A stretch of DNA of 64,000 nucleotides from Branchiostoma lanceolatum (lineage: Eukaryota > Chordata > Leptocardii > Amphioxiformes > Branchiostomatidae): assembly GCF_035083965.1 (NCBI RefSeq), contig NC_089722.1, forward strand, positions 42,111,697 to 42,175,696, in the 5' to 3' direction. This document shows, one piece after another, positions 1-11,779 of the stretch; within the stretch, counting starts at the first letter, position 1, and the number at the start of each line of letters is the position of its first letter. The translations under genes were made by a program, and so were the position numbers. Under the pieces are notes generated by a model. That model did no database searches, was not told the origin of the DNA, and saw only the letters and a list, made by a program, of their open reading frames with translations.

Positions 1-840
1 CTATAAATAGGTGCAACAAGCCAGAAAACAGGTACCATAAGCCATAAAACAGATACTACAAGTAATGAAACAGGTGCCACAAGCTATAATACAGGTGCCA
101 CAAGCTATAAAACAGGTGCCACAAGCTATAAAACAGGTGCCATAATCCATACAACTGGTGCCACACGCTATAAAGCGGGTGCCACAAGCTATAAAACAGG
201 TGCCACAAGCCATACAACAGGTGCCACAAGCCATACAACTGGTGCCACAAGCCATACAACTGGTGCCACAAGCCATACAACAGGTGCCACAAGCCATACA
301 ACAGGTGCCACAAGCTTTACAACTGGTGCCACAAGCCATACAACTGGTGCCACAAGCCATACAACTGGTGCCACAAGCCATACAACTGGTGCCACAAGCC
401 ATACAACTGGTGCCACAAGCCATACAACAGGTGCCACAAGCCATACAACAGGTGCCACAAGCCATACAACTGGTGCCACAAGCCATACAACTGGTGCCAC
501 AAGCTCCAAATCAGGTGCCACAAGCTATAAAACTGGTGCCACAAGCTTTAAAACCGTTGGGGTACATGTCTCCGCCAATTCAGGAACATGTGCACCTAAG
601 GCATATCCAATCACTTTGAAGCAAGCTCTAAATCAGGTGCCATAAGCACTAAAATAAGTGTCGCAAGCCACAAACGCAGGTGCCATGAGCTCTAAACACA
701 GGTTTCATCAGCTCTAAAACAAGTGTTGCAAGCCACAAACGCAGCTGCCATAAGCTCTAAACATAGGTGTCATAAACTCTAAAACAGGTGTCACAAGCTC
801 CAAACACGGAAACAAGTGTAACAAGCTATAAAGATTTAAT
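1..840. repeat. 21-bp minisatellite
   Basis: Units of about 21 bp built on ggtgccacaagccatacaac run almost uninterrupted from the window start to about 560; more diverged units continue to about 840. Because 21 is divisible by three, long open frames with a 7-residue period (VPQAIQL type) appear on both strands. They follow from the period and are not taken as genes. The array may extend left of the window. Confidence 0.9.
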
Positions 841-857
841 GATTGATATGTAGCTTA

Positions 858-2035
858 ATTACAGGTGCCTGCCAAAAGTGTAGGGACGCGTAGATATAGA
901 GGTGCCCTCCCAAAACTGTAGGCACGCGTAGATATAGAGGTGCCCTCCCAAAACTGTAGGCACGCGTAGATATAGAGGTACCCTCCCAAAACTGTAGGGA
1001 CGCGTAGATATAGAGGTTCCTGCCAAAACTGTAGGCACGCGTAGATATAGAGGTGCCCTCCCAAAACTGTAGGCACGCGTAGATATAGAGGTGCCCTCCC
1101 AAAACTGTAGGCACGCGTAGATATAGAGGTACCCTCCCAAAACTGTAGGGACGCGTAGATATAGAGGTGCCTGCCAAAACTGTAGGCACGCGTAGATATA
1201 GAGGTGCCTGCCAAAACTGTAGGCACGCGTAGATATAGAGAAGCCCTTCCAAAACTGTAGGCACGCGTAGATATAGCGGTGCCTGCCAAAACTGCAGGAA
1301 CGCGTAGATATAGATATAGAGGTGTCCTCCCAAAACTGTAGGCACGCGTAGATATAGAGGTGCCCTCCCAAACTGTAGGCACGCGTAGATATAGAGAAGC
1401 CCTCCCAAAACTGTAGGCACGCGTAGATATAGAGGTGCCTGCCAAAACTGTAGGCACGCGTAGATATAGAGGTACCCTCTAAAAACTGTAGGCACGCGTA
1501 GATATAGAGGTGCCCTCCCAAAACTGTAGGCACGCGTAGATATAGAGGTGCCCTCCCAAAACTGTAGGCACGCGTAGATATGGAGGTACCCTCCCAAAAC
1601 TGTAGGCACGCGTAGATATAGAGGTGCCCTCCCAAAACTGTAGGCACGCGTAGATATGGATGAGCCCTCCCAAAACTGCAGGTTTGCGTAGATATAGAGG
1701 TGCCTGCCAAAATTGTAGGTACATATAGGCTTACAGATGCCTACCATAACTGTAAGCATAGAAATGCCTACCCTCAGCTGTCGGTACATGTAGGTTTAGA
1801 GATGCCTATCCCATGTATAGGAACATATTGGTTTAGAGGTTCTTGTCCAAAACTACATAGGTACGTCTAGTTTTAGAGGTGCCTGCCCAAAACTGTAGGT
1901 ACATATAGGTTTAGAGGAGCCTATACAAAACCGTAGATACATGTAGGTTTAGAGGAGCCTGTTCCCAACTATAAGTACATGTACATGTAGGTTTACAGGT
2001 TCCTGTCGAAAACTCTACCTATAGGTTATAAGAAG
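858..2035. repeat. 38-bp minisatellite with degenerate tail
   Basis: About 22 copies of a 38-bp unit (gtgccctcccaaaactgtag followed by gcacgcgtagatatagag) span 858-1716, with variants missing one or two bases. From about 1717 to 2035 the unit decays: the gcgtagatatag part becomes acatataggtttag and spacing drifts to about 40 bp. The unit is not a multiple of three, so it cycles through all frames. The resulting long open frames on the minus strand are artefacts. Confidence 0.9.
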
Positions 2036-2379
2036 AGGGTGTCTTTCCCAAACAATGGGCAGATGTAGGTCTTGTTATGACTTATCATCAAAGGTATCAT
2101 CAATTGTATCTGAAAATAGTCATGAGCCACAAAAGGCTACACATGGCGCTCAGCCCCACAAATACGTAACATTTTATAAGAACAGTCGTGATAGCTGATT
2201 CTATAGAAGCCCCACAGGTTATCAGGTAGAAAAATGAGAACGCGTCAGTAATTGAAAAGGTGCCCTTCGGTTTCACAAGCAAGTTGCTGCCACTTTAGAC
2301 AATGAAGCTTGTCCACAGACTATCTTCACTACCTGAATAAGACGTCTATCCACAGTCCTAGAAGCGTGACCATGGGGCT

Positions 2380-3055
2380 GATCCACAAGTTTCCATCAGA
2401 AAGTAAACCGTTGGTCCTCTTTCAGTCGAACAAGTGTGGAAATGCCAAATGATAGCAGCTATACTAAAGACAATAGAGCTGATCCACAGGTCATTATGTC
2501 AGTCCAGAGTCCCACAAATCTGAAAACAACACTATATGAAAGCAGTTGCTAAAGATGCTGTCACAGTTTCACAGGTTATCATGGATGAATTATGAATCAG
2601 TACCTAAAAGTTGACCCCCAGTCCCTCAAATTTGAGAACAGCCAAGTAAAAGTAGCTGCTAAAGATGCTGCGACAGTTCCACATGTTACCATGGATGAAA
2701 TGACAATGAGACATGCACAATGTTACCAAGCCCTCCTCATCAGTCCTCAAGTATGCCAATAGCTGTATTATGATTAACTGTTTTTCAGAGTCCCTCAAAT
2801 ATTAAAACAGCAATGTTGAATCAGCTACAGATGCTGGTAATCATGGAGAAATTAATGATCGATGAGGACCTAAAAGTTGGTCCACAGTCCCACAAATATG
2901 AGAACAGCCAAGTAAATGCAGCTGCTGAAGATTAACAGTCACACAGGTTATAATGGATGAAAATGACTATGACACTGGTTACGTGCAAAATGTAGTCCTC
3001 AGTCCCTCAAGTATGGAAATAGCTTTGAAAATTATAATCAACAGTTTTCCGATCA
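2380..3055. repeat. Degenerate tandem repeat, about 266-bp period
   Basis: The block beginning acctaaaagttg occurs at 2602 and again at 2868, each followed by similar text (agtcc-cacaaat, gagaacagccaagtaaa, gctgctaaagatgctg). A weaker partial copy precedes them from about 2380. Substitutions and indels are frequent, so this is an old array. No coding potential was recognised. Confidence 0.6.
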
Positions 3056-3400
3056 TGCTTAGAAGGACATGCACATATATATGTGAGACCAACACCAATA
3101 CTTTAGTATGAGTCCCGATAGACTAGTTAAAGAAACGCTTCTTTTCATGTACATCATACTGAGATGGTAACAGAGAGAGAACTTAGAAACTGTTTGAAAT
3201 GGCTGAATATCAATGTAAGCCATAAATGTAGAAAATAGGATGTTTATGAGAACACTGATGTACACTGTTTGGTCACAAGAGTGTATGTTTCCCATCTCAC
3301 ACACAACTGCATAAGATCCAACGAATATACAAGAATAAATCTTATGAATATTTGTATATATTTTACTATATAGGACTATTAGTATCATCAATATACATAT

Positions 3401-3490
3401 GCCAAACAACAGTTACTCAAGCAACTGGATATGATTTTGAAAAACAGTTTTAAAAATCATATCCAGTTGCTTGAATAACTGTTATTTGGC
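3401..3490. repeat. Near-perfect foldback (hairpin) element
   Basis: Two arms of about 38 bp (left begins gccaaacaacagttactcaa, right ends gttatttggc) are inverted copies separated by about 14 bp. Only a few positions differ. This is the form of a small MITE or foldback transposon remnant. Confidence 0.8.
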
Positions 3491-4029
3491 GTGTCTTATT
3501 TCCTGGGTGTATAACCTTCATTGACGTATGAATATACATGTATAATCTTCATGGTAAGATCTAAAAATATCTGTATGGTGAAAGGACTAATTTGTTTGGT
3601 TCATTCCTTTTTAATACAACTTGTAGTGGCTGTATTGTTCTTCTTACAACTTTACCAACAACCTTAACAATATGTTTAAGGTGTTCTAGTCACTTCATCG
3701 ATTTAGGTTAGTTTTCATCATATCCTCAATGTTATAAAACCATTAATGTTTATCAAATATTATGATTATAATAATACCTTTAGGGTGAGGAGAACTAACA
3801 TTAATTTAGTAGTTGTTTACCTTCTAAACAGAATAGAAGATTAACCCTGTTAATTGTTACAAACGACTTTGTGATCAAAGGATGAATTTATATTTTAACA
3901 TTTGATATCATGATGTATAACTATTATATCATTTTCTTTTTATGCTGCGGAAACAAGTGTTATACTTCTTCAGATACTATTTTCTGAACTCAAAACACAT
4001 CATATTGGCAACTTCACCAGGTAGCACTA
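3491..4029. other. AT-rich spacer, no feature seen
   Basis: About 540 bases of AT-rich sequence between the hairpin and the next minisatellite. I see no gene, RNA or clear repeat. Confidence 0.5.
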
Positions 4030-4490
4030 AGTTTCAGATAAACCCCTGAGCACCCCAAAATTTTCCCAACATTTCATACATACACAGCAGTCATGTTCTG
4101 ATAAACCCCCCAGCACCCCCGAATATCAACATTTCATACATACACAGCAGTCATGTTCTGATAAACCCCTCAGCACCCCCGAATATCAACATTTCATACA
4201 TACACAGCAGTAATGTTCTGGTAAACCCATGAGCACCCCCAAATATCCACGTTTCATACCTACACAGCAGTGATGTTCTGATAAACCCCTCAGCACCCCC
4301 AAATTATCCAAATATTTCATACATACACAGCAGTAATGTTCTGGTAAACCCCTCAGCACCCCCACATATCCACATTTCATACATACACAGCAGTAATGTT
4401 CTGATAAACCCCTAAGCACCCTCAGATATCCACATGTCATACATACACAGCAGTGATGTTCTGATAAACCCCTGAGCACCCCCAGATGTC
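4030..4490. repeat. 60-bp minisatellite
   Basis: About 7.5 copies of a 60-bp unit built on cagcacccccgaatatcaac, atttcatacatacacagcag and tcatgttctgataaaccc. Copies differ by a few substitutions and one 4-base insertion near 4300. The period is a multiple of three, which explains the repetitive open frame on the minus strand. Confidence 0.9.
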
Positions 4491-4892
4491 CTGTAGTCTT
4501 ACAAAAGCGGTGTGATCATCAGTAACTGACATAAATTGGACTTCATTTTTCATTTGTAGGTCTCTAAATTAAATCTGATGAAGGCTTGGTTGATTTCATA
4601 TTCATGAATGATCATTGACGGTGTTAAAGAATAACACTTGTTTCTGTCAAATTATTGCTTTAAAACTTCATAGTTACAAGAATGCTATATACAATCCTTC
4701 GGTGAAATGAAATACGTTACTAAAACTACTGGTAAGTAAATACATCTAGATTTTGGTGTTTCAAAGTTCCATAATGGAGTTCAACATTGTAAAGATTTAG
4801 TACTATTTACAACTTACAGTTAATACCTATTTTGGTGGAAAATGGGTTGAATAAAAGTTCCAAAGGGGAACTAAAATCCTGCGTCTCCAGCG

Positions 4893-5672
4893 TGGTTAAT
4901 GAAGGATGATTGTGGTGTAGGTGTGTCGGTTGTTACTGAAGGATGATTGTGGTGCAGGTGTGCCGGTTGTTACTGAAGGATGATTATGGTGCAGGTGTGC
5001 CGGTTGTTACTGAAGGATGATTGTGGTGCAGGTGTGCTGGTTGTTACTGAAGGATGATTGTGGTGTAGGTGTGCCGGTTGTTACTGAAGGATGATTGTGG
5101 TGTAGGTGTGCCGGTTGTTACTGAAGGATGATTGTGGTGCAGGTGTGCTGGTTGTTACTGAAGGATGATTGTGGTGTAGGTGTGCCGGTTGTTACTGAAG
5201 GATGATTATGGTGCAGGTGTGCCGGTTGTTACTGAAGGATGATTGTGGTGCAGGTGTGCTGGTTGTTACTGAAGGATGATTGTGGTGTAGGTGTGCCGGT
5301 TGTTACTGAAGGATGATTGTGGTGCAGGTGTGTCGGTTGTTACTGAAGGATGATTGTGGTGTAGGTGTGTCGGTTGTTACTGAAGGATGATTGTGGTGCA
5401 GGTGTGTCGGTTGTTACTGAAGGATGATTGTGGTGCAGGTGTGTCGGTTGTTACTGAAGGATGATTGTGGTGCAGGTGTGTCGGTTGTTACTGAAGGATG
5501 ATTGTGGTGCAGGTGTGTCGGTTGTTACTGAAGGATGATTGTGGTGTAGGTGTGTCGGTTGTTACTGAAGGATGATTGTGGTGCAGGTGTGTCGGTTGTT
5601 ACTGAAGGATGATTGTGGTGCAGGTGTGTCGGTTGTTACTGAAGGATGATTGTGGTGTAGGTGTGTCGGTTG
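4893..5672. repeat. 37-bp minisatellite
   Basis: About 21 copies of a 37-bp unit (ggttgttactgaaggatgat then tgtggtgcaggtgtgtc). Copies are highly homogeneous. The variable sites are mainly tgcagg/tgtagg and gtgtcgg/gtgccgg/gtgctgg, so variant units could be ordered along the array. Homogeneity suggests recent expansion. Confidence 0.93.
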
Positions 5673-8266
5673 GCTTCAATTGAGGATCTACCATCTACCT
5701 TACATAAGAACTAGCCCGATGATTGCAGTTGTCCACTCAAGTACAGAGCATTAGGATTAACAATAAATGGCAGTAATAAGGAGAGGGGACTAAAAAGAAG
5801 CTTTTCAAAAATGTTGTAAATCAAAAAGTGATTGAGTATGAGTTTATTGAGCATGAGTGTGGTCACACGCACAGCTTCCCCACTGTACCCCCCTCCCCAC
5901 AGATCACCCCCCTCCCCACAGAGTAAACCCCTCCCCCCGTCAGAAGTCACAGTGGATCCACAAGTGAGTGCCGCAGGTGGCAATTACATAACTGACTGCA
6001 TCTTTGACGTTCAGACAAAGGGAAGCGACCCTTAAGCGATACAGAATGGCAAATTGTTGGAGCGAGTACATGTCACACACTTCAGTAGAGACACATTTGC
6101 TGTACTTTTGAATACTCAGGCAAGTCGTCCTAGTTAATTCCTGACAGAATGCTGTTAGCATTTCTAAGTAACATGCTCATCATCCCCTTCGGGCTGTTGG
6201 GGTGCCCCACTCGAAGTCCTGAACAGTATCCTACGTTTCTCTGACCTCCCCTTTTCTTTGTGCCTATGCTAACCACGTACCTATGTCTTGCTGTCTTTGC
6301 ATAGACTAACTCTGTGTTTGGTTAGGTCTGAAGACAGTGCCACTTGTGTTGGTCATTCCAGCTCAGAAAGAGTTTGATAGCACCTCAAAAATCAGCTGTC
6401 TCTGAGAAACACACTTTGTTTTTGGGTTCCTGAGAGTGCAACGCAAGCAACAAATCACCTTCACCCGGTTGGTTTATCACCTGTGCTGTGGGCACGTAAA
6501 ACAATAGGCAGTGTGCGCTCAGATGTAAAATCAAATCCATCTTGTTCAACCACTACGGTACACAGTGTCAGACGGACTCCTGATACTTACAGACGTGTTC
6601 AGACTGAAGAACCCAAAATCGGGACGGACAAATCCATTGCCGTCTCTGTAAGGGGTGTTTTTGCGTGATATCCACCACCCCGCCCCCCGTCCCCCAGGTT
6701 AAGCACCTTTTGGTACAGTCATACATTGAAGCCCAGGCGAGACCATTACAGTCCTGTGAGGGGTGTTCTCGCGTAAGTTCTGTCCCCCCCTCCCCCCCCC
6801 CCCCCCATGCATATGTTGGTACGGTCATACAAGCCCGGGCGAGACCATTGCGTACACTGTGAAGGGTGTTCTCATGAGTGGGTCGCCGCTACAGACGTCA
6901 AAACGTAGAAATGCAAAATCAAAACATAAAAATCTAATTATTTGACGGACATACAGTCACACTCTCATTAGTCGAACCGCTAATTGTGATGGACAGTCAG
7001 GATCAGTCTATTAGGGCTTGGATTTTCTGTCAGTTCTCACCACACAACGACATCGTATCTTTGCTCCTTGATGTCGATATGTAATGGTTAGGTGTTATTG
7101 AAACTTATTATGTGTAGGAATGACTAGAAATTGGATTTTTTTAATTCAAGATTCAAGCCTCATATATAAATGCTCTGGATACCTTTAATCTTTACCGCTG
7201 TTATGTGGCCGTATAGCGTTGATATAGCGTTGATTGGCAGCCACTTCGAACACTTTTGCGTTTCAGCTATGCCAGTAAACATTTCTAGCAAGTTAGCCCC
7301 TGCAGTTGGCTGCAATACTGAAAGTGCTCAGCCCTCAGACGACCGTGAAATTTGTTGTGTCCTGGTCGTGTACATTTCATTTACTTTCCGGGCTCGGCGT
7401 GTACTTTCCCAGTAACCCAGACGTTGCTTCCCATTACAAAAGAAATATGGAAGGCTTAATAGGTGTGTTTAGCTGAACCGCGCATGCGCGCTAGGTGATG
7501 TCAATCGAGGAGATAGATAGGTGATAATTGCCGCTAAATTATGTATGCCCCATTAACGCACGAAGCAACACGGCGGATTTCCTGTACGTTTATTTCTAGG
7601 GTATGTGTACGGACATTTCATGTCCTTTACACGTCCTGCACACAGAAATAGTCCATTTCTGAGGACAATAAAAAGACCGGACGCGCCAAGGAAGCAGGGT
7701 AGAAACCATGTTGTTGGTAAAGGAAATGTAGAACTTCCAGGGATGTGAAGGGCTTCCAGGGATTTCTGACCCGAGCTTTTCGTGTAGACAACACAACACA
7801 ATACCTTTGACAATACCGATCTCGCTCCGTGGCATAAATGTAGTTCAGTGCTTTAGTACAATGACGTTGCCATGATTATACTCCAGTACGATGGCATCCT
7901 GCGGTGAGGGGCGGTAAGTGCTACGATTGTTAGAAACCTCACACGCACCTGAATTTTCAAATGCACGTGGCTTTGTGGTTTTGTACCTTTAACGCCGTTC
8001 CTGATCTAACCTTAAGTCAAGCCGTCTGAATAGTAAAATGTCTTTGTGGTTTTGTACAGCCTTTAACGTTATCCCTGATCTAACACTCAGTCTTGTGCAA
8101 TCATCGATGTGTGAACATCGCAGTCTCTACCAGACTAACTACGCCGGCTATAATGAGAATATTTGCCGGGGGGGGGGGGGGGGGACTTTGGCCATGGAGG
8201 GTAACATTCGCAGGCGCAATATTCGACCCTCTCTCCGTAGCCGACTCCCTTCATATAATTGACTCT
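5673..8266. other. Intergenic region upstream of the potassium channel
   Basis: No gene recognised. Contents: a C-rich tract (5880-5940); two imperfect copies of a roughly 115-bp segment around 6640-6860 sharing gcgagaccatt and ggggtgttctcgcg with a C16 run between; a roughly 70-bp tandem duplication at 7970-8105 (gtggttttgtac ... ctgatctaac); and a G17 run near 8168-8184. The channel promoter presumably lies in the last kilobase, but I see no decisive element. Confidence 0.5.
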
Positions 8267-8383
8267 CACTGCACGAAATGGCCTCGTATCCCTCGGATAC
8301 GCTAAATCCGCACCGGGATATGGAATATTTCTGGAGGAATCCCTGTACGTATACGCCGGGATACGAGGCCATTTCGTGCAGTG
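8267..8383. repeat. Foldback element just upstream of the channel start codon
   Basis: A 26-bp left arm (cactgcacgaaatggcctcg...) and its exact inverted copy at 8358-8383 flank about 65 bp. An in-frame upstream ATG at 8278 lies inside the left arm. The in-frame extension between 8278 and 8457 is therefore mostly transposon-like DNA, which argues for translation starting at 8458. Confidence 0.85.
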
Positions 8384-8457
8384 TCTATTTGGCCAATTTC
8401 TACTATTTTCCCAGCGACCCGCGGAGGCTGGTAGAGCCTAGAGCATCACACGACAGA

Positions 8458-11365
8458 ATGAAGCAGACCACTCTCCTCGTTCTAGCCGTGACGTTTGCGG
8501 GATACCTGTTTATCGGAGGAGGCGTTTTCCACGTCTTGGAGGCGCCACAGGAGCAGAAGATACGAGATAAAACCTTCAAAATTCATCAAGATCAAAACGA
8601 ACTCTTCGAGCAGTTGTTTGACCATGACTCCTTCGACAACCACAACAACAACGCCACAGACGACCCGGACCGTCTCCTGGGACAGGATGACGTAACGGTG
8701 CTGGTGAGAAGAGTGAAGGAGCACCTGGACGAAAGTCTCAGAAACCTGACGTGGGAAACTCCTGGAAACACGACCAACATGACTCAACCCGTGATCAGAC
8801 TCAGGCACGTCCCCACAATGGTTCTGTCTCAGCATCAGCTAGAGGACATCATCCACACGGTGTGGACAGCTTCAGAGAGCGGACTGCACCCATTCAGTGA
8901 CGATGCAGATAGCTCGCCGCCGCACTGGGACTTCCTGCCGTCCGTAACCTTCTCGATGACCGTAGTCACGACCATCGGGTACGGCGCACACACTCCGCAG
9001 ACTACAGGTAGGGGGAGGTACTTTTTCGCAAAAGTGCAGATTTTGCTGAACATGATACGCACCTAGAAATATGGGGAGGGTCTATCTGAATATGAAAATG
9101 CAACAATTTTGTGATTATTTCAATATCAACCCCCCCTCCGTACATACCCCCTGAATTTTGTACTATGACTATGTACCAAACTAGTATACAGGTATATGCT
9201 AGCAAACATAGTTAACACCATAAAGTATAGGTAGTTCAAAAGATATTACAGTTAATATCTGAGCCCCAAATCCATTCTCCACATAGATATAGGCTATTCC
9301 CAAATCACCCCCATTGCAAAAATGTCCTATTACACCATGTACAAACCTCAAGGGGTATGTACAGGGAGGTTAGAGTCCACTACTTTCTGTGCTTAGATAG
9401 ACCATCTCCATATTTTGAAATGCGTATTTTACAAACTTGGAATTAATACTGGGGTCGTGTTGCGCAACGGCAGAGCGTTCGACTCAGAACCAAGAGGTCC
9501 CGAGTTCGAATCCTGTCATGTCACCGATCTTGTGCCCTTGGGAAAGGCACTTCACACGACTTTCCTCACTCCACCCAGGTGTAAATGGGTACCTGACTTC
9601 GGTTGGGGAAGGTCGTATTGAGGTCACCTGGTGACGCCGAATGGCAGCCGCCCAGACCCTTGCGACAATTCCACAAAATGCAAGTGTGGATAAGATATTA
9701 TATACATTGTGTTTTGTGTGAAACCTGTAATACCCTGCATCAATTCAGCGCTAATTAATAGGCTGCCATTGTGGGTAATCTCTGACCAATAAAAAACATT
9801 ATTTTAATACTACACTACAGGGGGCCGCGTGTTCGTCATCTTCTACGCGCTGCTGGGGATCCCTCTCACGGCGGCGTTTCTCAGCGGGCTCGCCGGAGTC
9901 ATGAGCGACGTGGCCCGGCGGTTCACCGACGCTATCCTGCGGTGGAACCCGAAGTGCACGCCTGCCACGGCCTCACGCATAGCGTGGGCGTGCTGTCTGG
10001 TCCTGGGGACGGGAGTGTTCTTCGTTCTGCCCGCTTGGGTGGTGCACTTCGTGGAGAAGTGGAGCTTCTTGGATTCCGTGTACTTCATGTTCGTGTCTCT
10101 TAGCACCATCGGGTTCGGCGACTTCGTGGCGGGAACAGAGAAGCAGAACTACTGGGAGGGCTACAGGATCATGATGAAGGTAATGATGATCTTTTTTTAA
10201 TTAGAATTCAAAATAAGGCCATGCTGATTTGATTATATGGTTGACATCCGCTCGGGCATCATTTTTTGTCCGTTTCCAAAAAAAAAGGCTTCGTGGCCGG
10301 CACCGAGTAGCAGATCTACTGGGAAGGCTACAGGATCATGATGAAGGTAATAATGATCTTTATTTGCACGTTTCTGTCCGCGTGGGCTAAATGCAGCAGT
10401 TTCACTATTACATGAAACCTTTACGTAAAGAAAATCACTTGTAGCGTTCTTGAACAGTAGGGGGAACAAAACAACTAAACCTATGCTAGACTTCATTTGT
10501 CGTTTATGCCATGTTGATTTGATTACCCCAAAACTGATGCGAGTGTGCTAATAAACTTTGAAAAGTTTGGCAAAAACAAGTTGCCTTCAATATAAAATCC
10601 AGGTGGCCAGGAAGAATAAACAATACTTAACACACAGTTTGGTATACCGAATAATAGAATATTCATTTTTGTTCTTTCAAATCTTCTTCGTTGACTTTGG
10701 AATTGACTTTGGCATTCTATGACATTAGTATCCGTTTTCCGAAATACATTTTTTGCAATTTACAGCATATATTTTCTCATTTTGCAGCTGCTTTCTATGA
10801 TTTACAGTATAGTAAAATCCTTTTTGGGGGGAAACGGACGAACATTGATTGTCCACATCATCAAATCAACATAGCCTTACAAAACAGCCCAACATGTACG
10901 GCTATGCTGTCATTACATCTATCGTTTAAATGTCTCTTCCCTCTTCTTAGAACAAGTGTGTACGAATTCGTCGTACAATGTTATCAGAGGATGTTACTTA
11001 ATATATATACAAATAGTTCTACTTTTTCCAAGGTGTGGATCGTCGTGGGGCTGGCGTTCCTGGCCACCATCTTCGACCTCGTCTCACAGGCCATCAAGAA
11101 GGTCGAGGAGAAGATGGATGGGGGAACGTCGGAGGATGGAGATGAGAAAGGGGAAGACAATCTTGGACAGGATGTGGGATATACGGAAGAGCAGAGTGAT
11201 GGCAACAACAAGAAGGAACAGAACCTGCACAGCAAAGACGCGGCAATGGGAGGGAGGGTCGCTCCGGCGGCCAGACCTCGCAGGAGGCCGCAGGTTCCGC
11301 TCATTATGATCGTGGACAACCCTGCAACCGGGCGGCAAGCTAGGCAGCATGTCTGGCAGATGTAG
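8458..11365 (+). CDS. KCNK: Two-pore-domain potassium channel (TASK2/TALK-like)
   Basis: Predicted K2P leak channel of 413 aa in the plasma membrane. Exons 8458-9007, 9821-10179 and 11033-11365 join in phase with GT-AG introns. TM1 is about residues 4-25. Pore 1 carries TIGYG (172-176) and pore 2 carries TIGFGD (279-284), followed by TM4 from residue 304 (VWIVVGLAFLATIFDLV). The GFGD second filter and FVAGT resemble the KCNK5/16/17 group. The TM1-P1 extracellular cap is unusually long (about 135 residues), acidic, and has four N-glycosylation sequons. The start at 8458 is chosen because the next upstream ATG sits in a foldback element and MKQTTLLVLAV begins directly before TM1. The C-tail is charged. 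A SINE lies in intron 1 and an exon 2 echo in intron 2; the terminal exon is tandemly re-copied downstream. Confidence 0.9.
9447..9690 (+). mobile_element. tRNA-derived SINE
   Basis: A tRNA-like head (ggggtcgtgttgcgcaacgg with A box, then B box cgagttcgaatcc) is followed by a body containing cttgggaaaggcacttcaca, cactccacccaggtgtaaat and gggtacctgacttcggttgg. Similar pieces recur at 41852 (+) and 16735 (-). It lies in intron 1 of the K2P gene in the sense orientation. The head is diverged and is not called as a functional tRNA. Confidence 0.75.
10291..10350 (+). pseudogene. Echo of KCNK exon 2 3' end with in-frame stop
   Basis: Bases 10291-10350 repeat the last part of exon 2 plus its donor (ttcgtggc-gg-ac-gag ... 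ctacaggatcatgatgaagg taat) from 10121-10190. The copy encodes FVAGTE and then TAG where the parent has a lysine codon. It retains a GTAATAATG-type donor. It is a partial exon duplication in intron 2, not a functional exon. Confidence 0.85.
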
Positions 11366-11779
11366 ACCGTGTTAAACACAACACTTTTACAGCCCTGAAC
11401 AGTTTCATCAGGTCGGTAAGTCACTGGAAAAGGCTCTTTGTACACAACCAAGTGGTTTATTCAACCGACGCTTCGATGACCATCTGTCGCCTTCCTCAGA
11501 GCAAATCTGACTGGTTCACTTTGCGTTGCAGCACAGGTGTTTGGATACGCATCTATAAGCAGCAAAACAGGGAAAGGCAGTATTGGACAGAATGAGGATA
11601 CGAAGGACCATAGTGATGGCAACAAGAAGGACCACAATATGCACAGCAAAGACGTGGCAATGGGAGGGAGGGTCGCTCCGGCGGCCAGACCTCGCAGGAG
11701 GCCGCAGGTTCCGCTCATTATGATCGTGGACAACCCTGCAACCGGGCGGCAAGCTAGGCAGCATGTCTGGCAGATGTAG
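11366..11779 (+). repeat. Second tandem copy of KCNK terminal exon 3' end
   Basis: A roughly 414-bp unit re-copies the K2P tail and 3' UTR. An open frame from 11537 to 11779 ends with the same residues as the parent (GGRVAPAARP ... QHVWQM) and the same stop. It is preceded by an acceptor-like ttgcgttgcag/cacag followed by GTG, in phase with exon 2. Residues 1-35 of this copy do not encode TM4. A transcript using it would lack TM4 but keep the C-tail. Whether it is expressed is unknown. Confidence 0.8.

Noticed and set aside
1-619. Long open frames with a VPQAIQL-type 7-residue repeat on several frames and both strands
   Set aside because: They follow from a 21-bp tandem repeat lacking stops; several frames are open at once and there is no gene context.
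836-1789. A 317-residue minus-strand open frame with LYLRVPTV repeats
   Set aside because: It is produced by the 38-bp array cycling through all three frames.
4893-5672. CRISPR array (regular 37-bp repeats)
   Set aside because: There are no unique spacers between repeats; it is a head-to-tail minisatellite in an animal genome.
8278-8457. N-terminal extension of the K2P protein from the ATG at 8278
   Set aside because: It starts inside a foldback element and is unlike any K2P N-terminus; TM1 begins right after the ATG at 8458.
9447-9525. A functional tRNA gene
   Set aside because: The anticodon stem is mismatched and the sequence is followed by a SINE body that is repeated elsewhere in the window.
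10691-11032. Open frame running upstream of K2P exon 3
   Set aside because: It is intronic; an acceptor at 11031-11032 and the in-phase join to exon 2 define the exon start.
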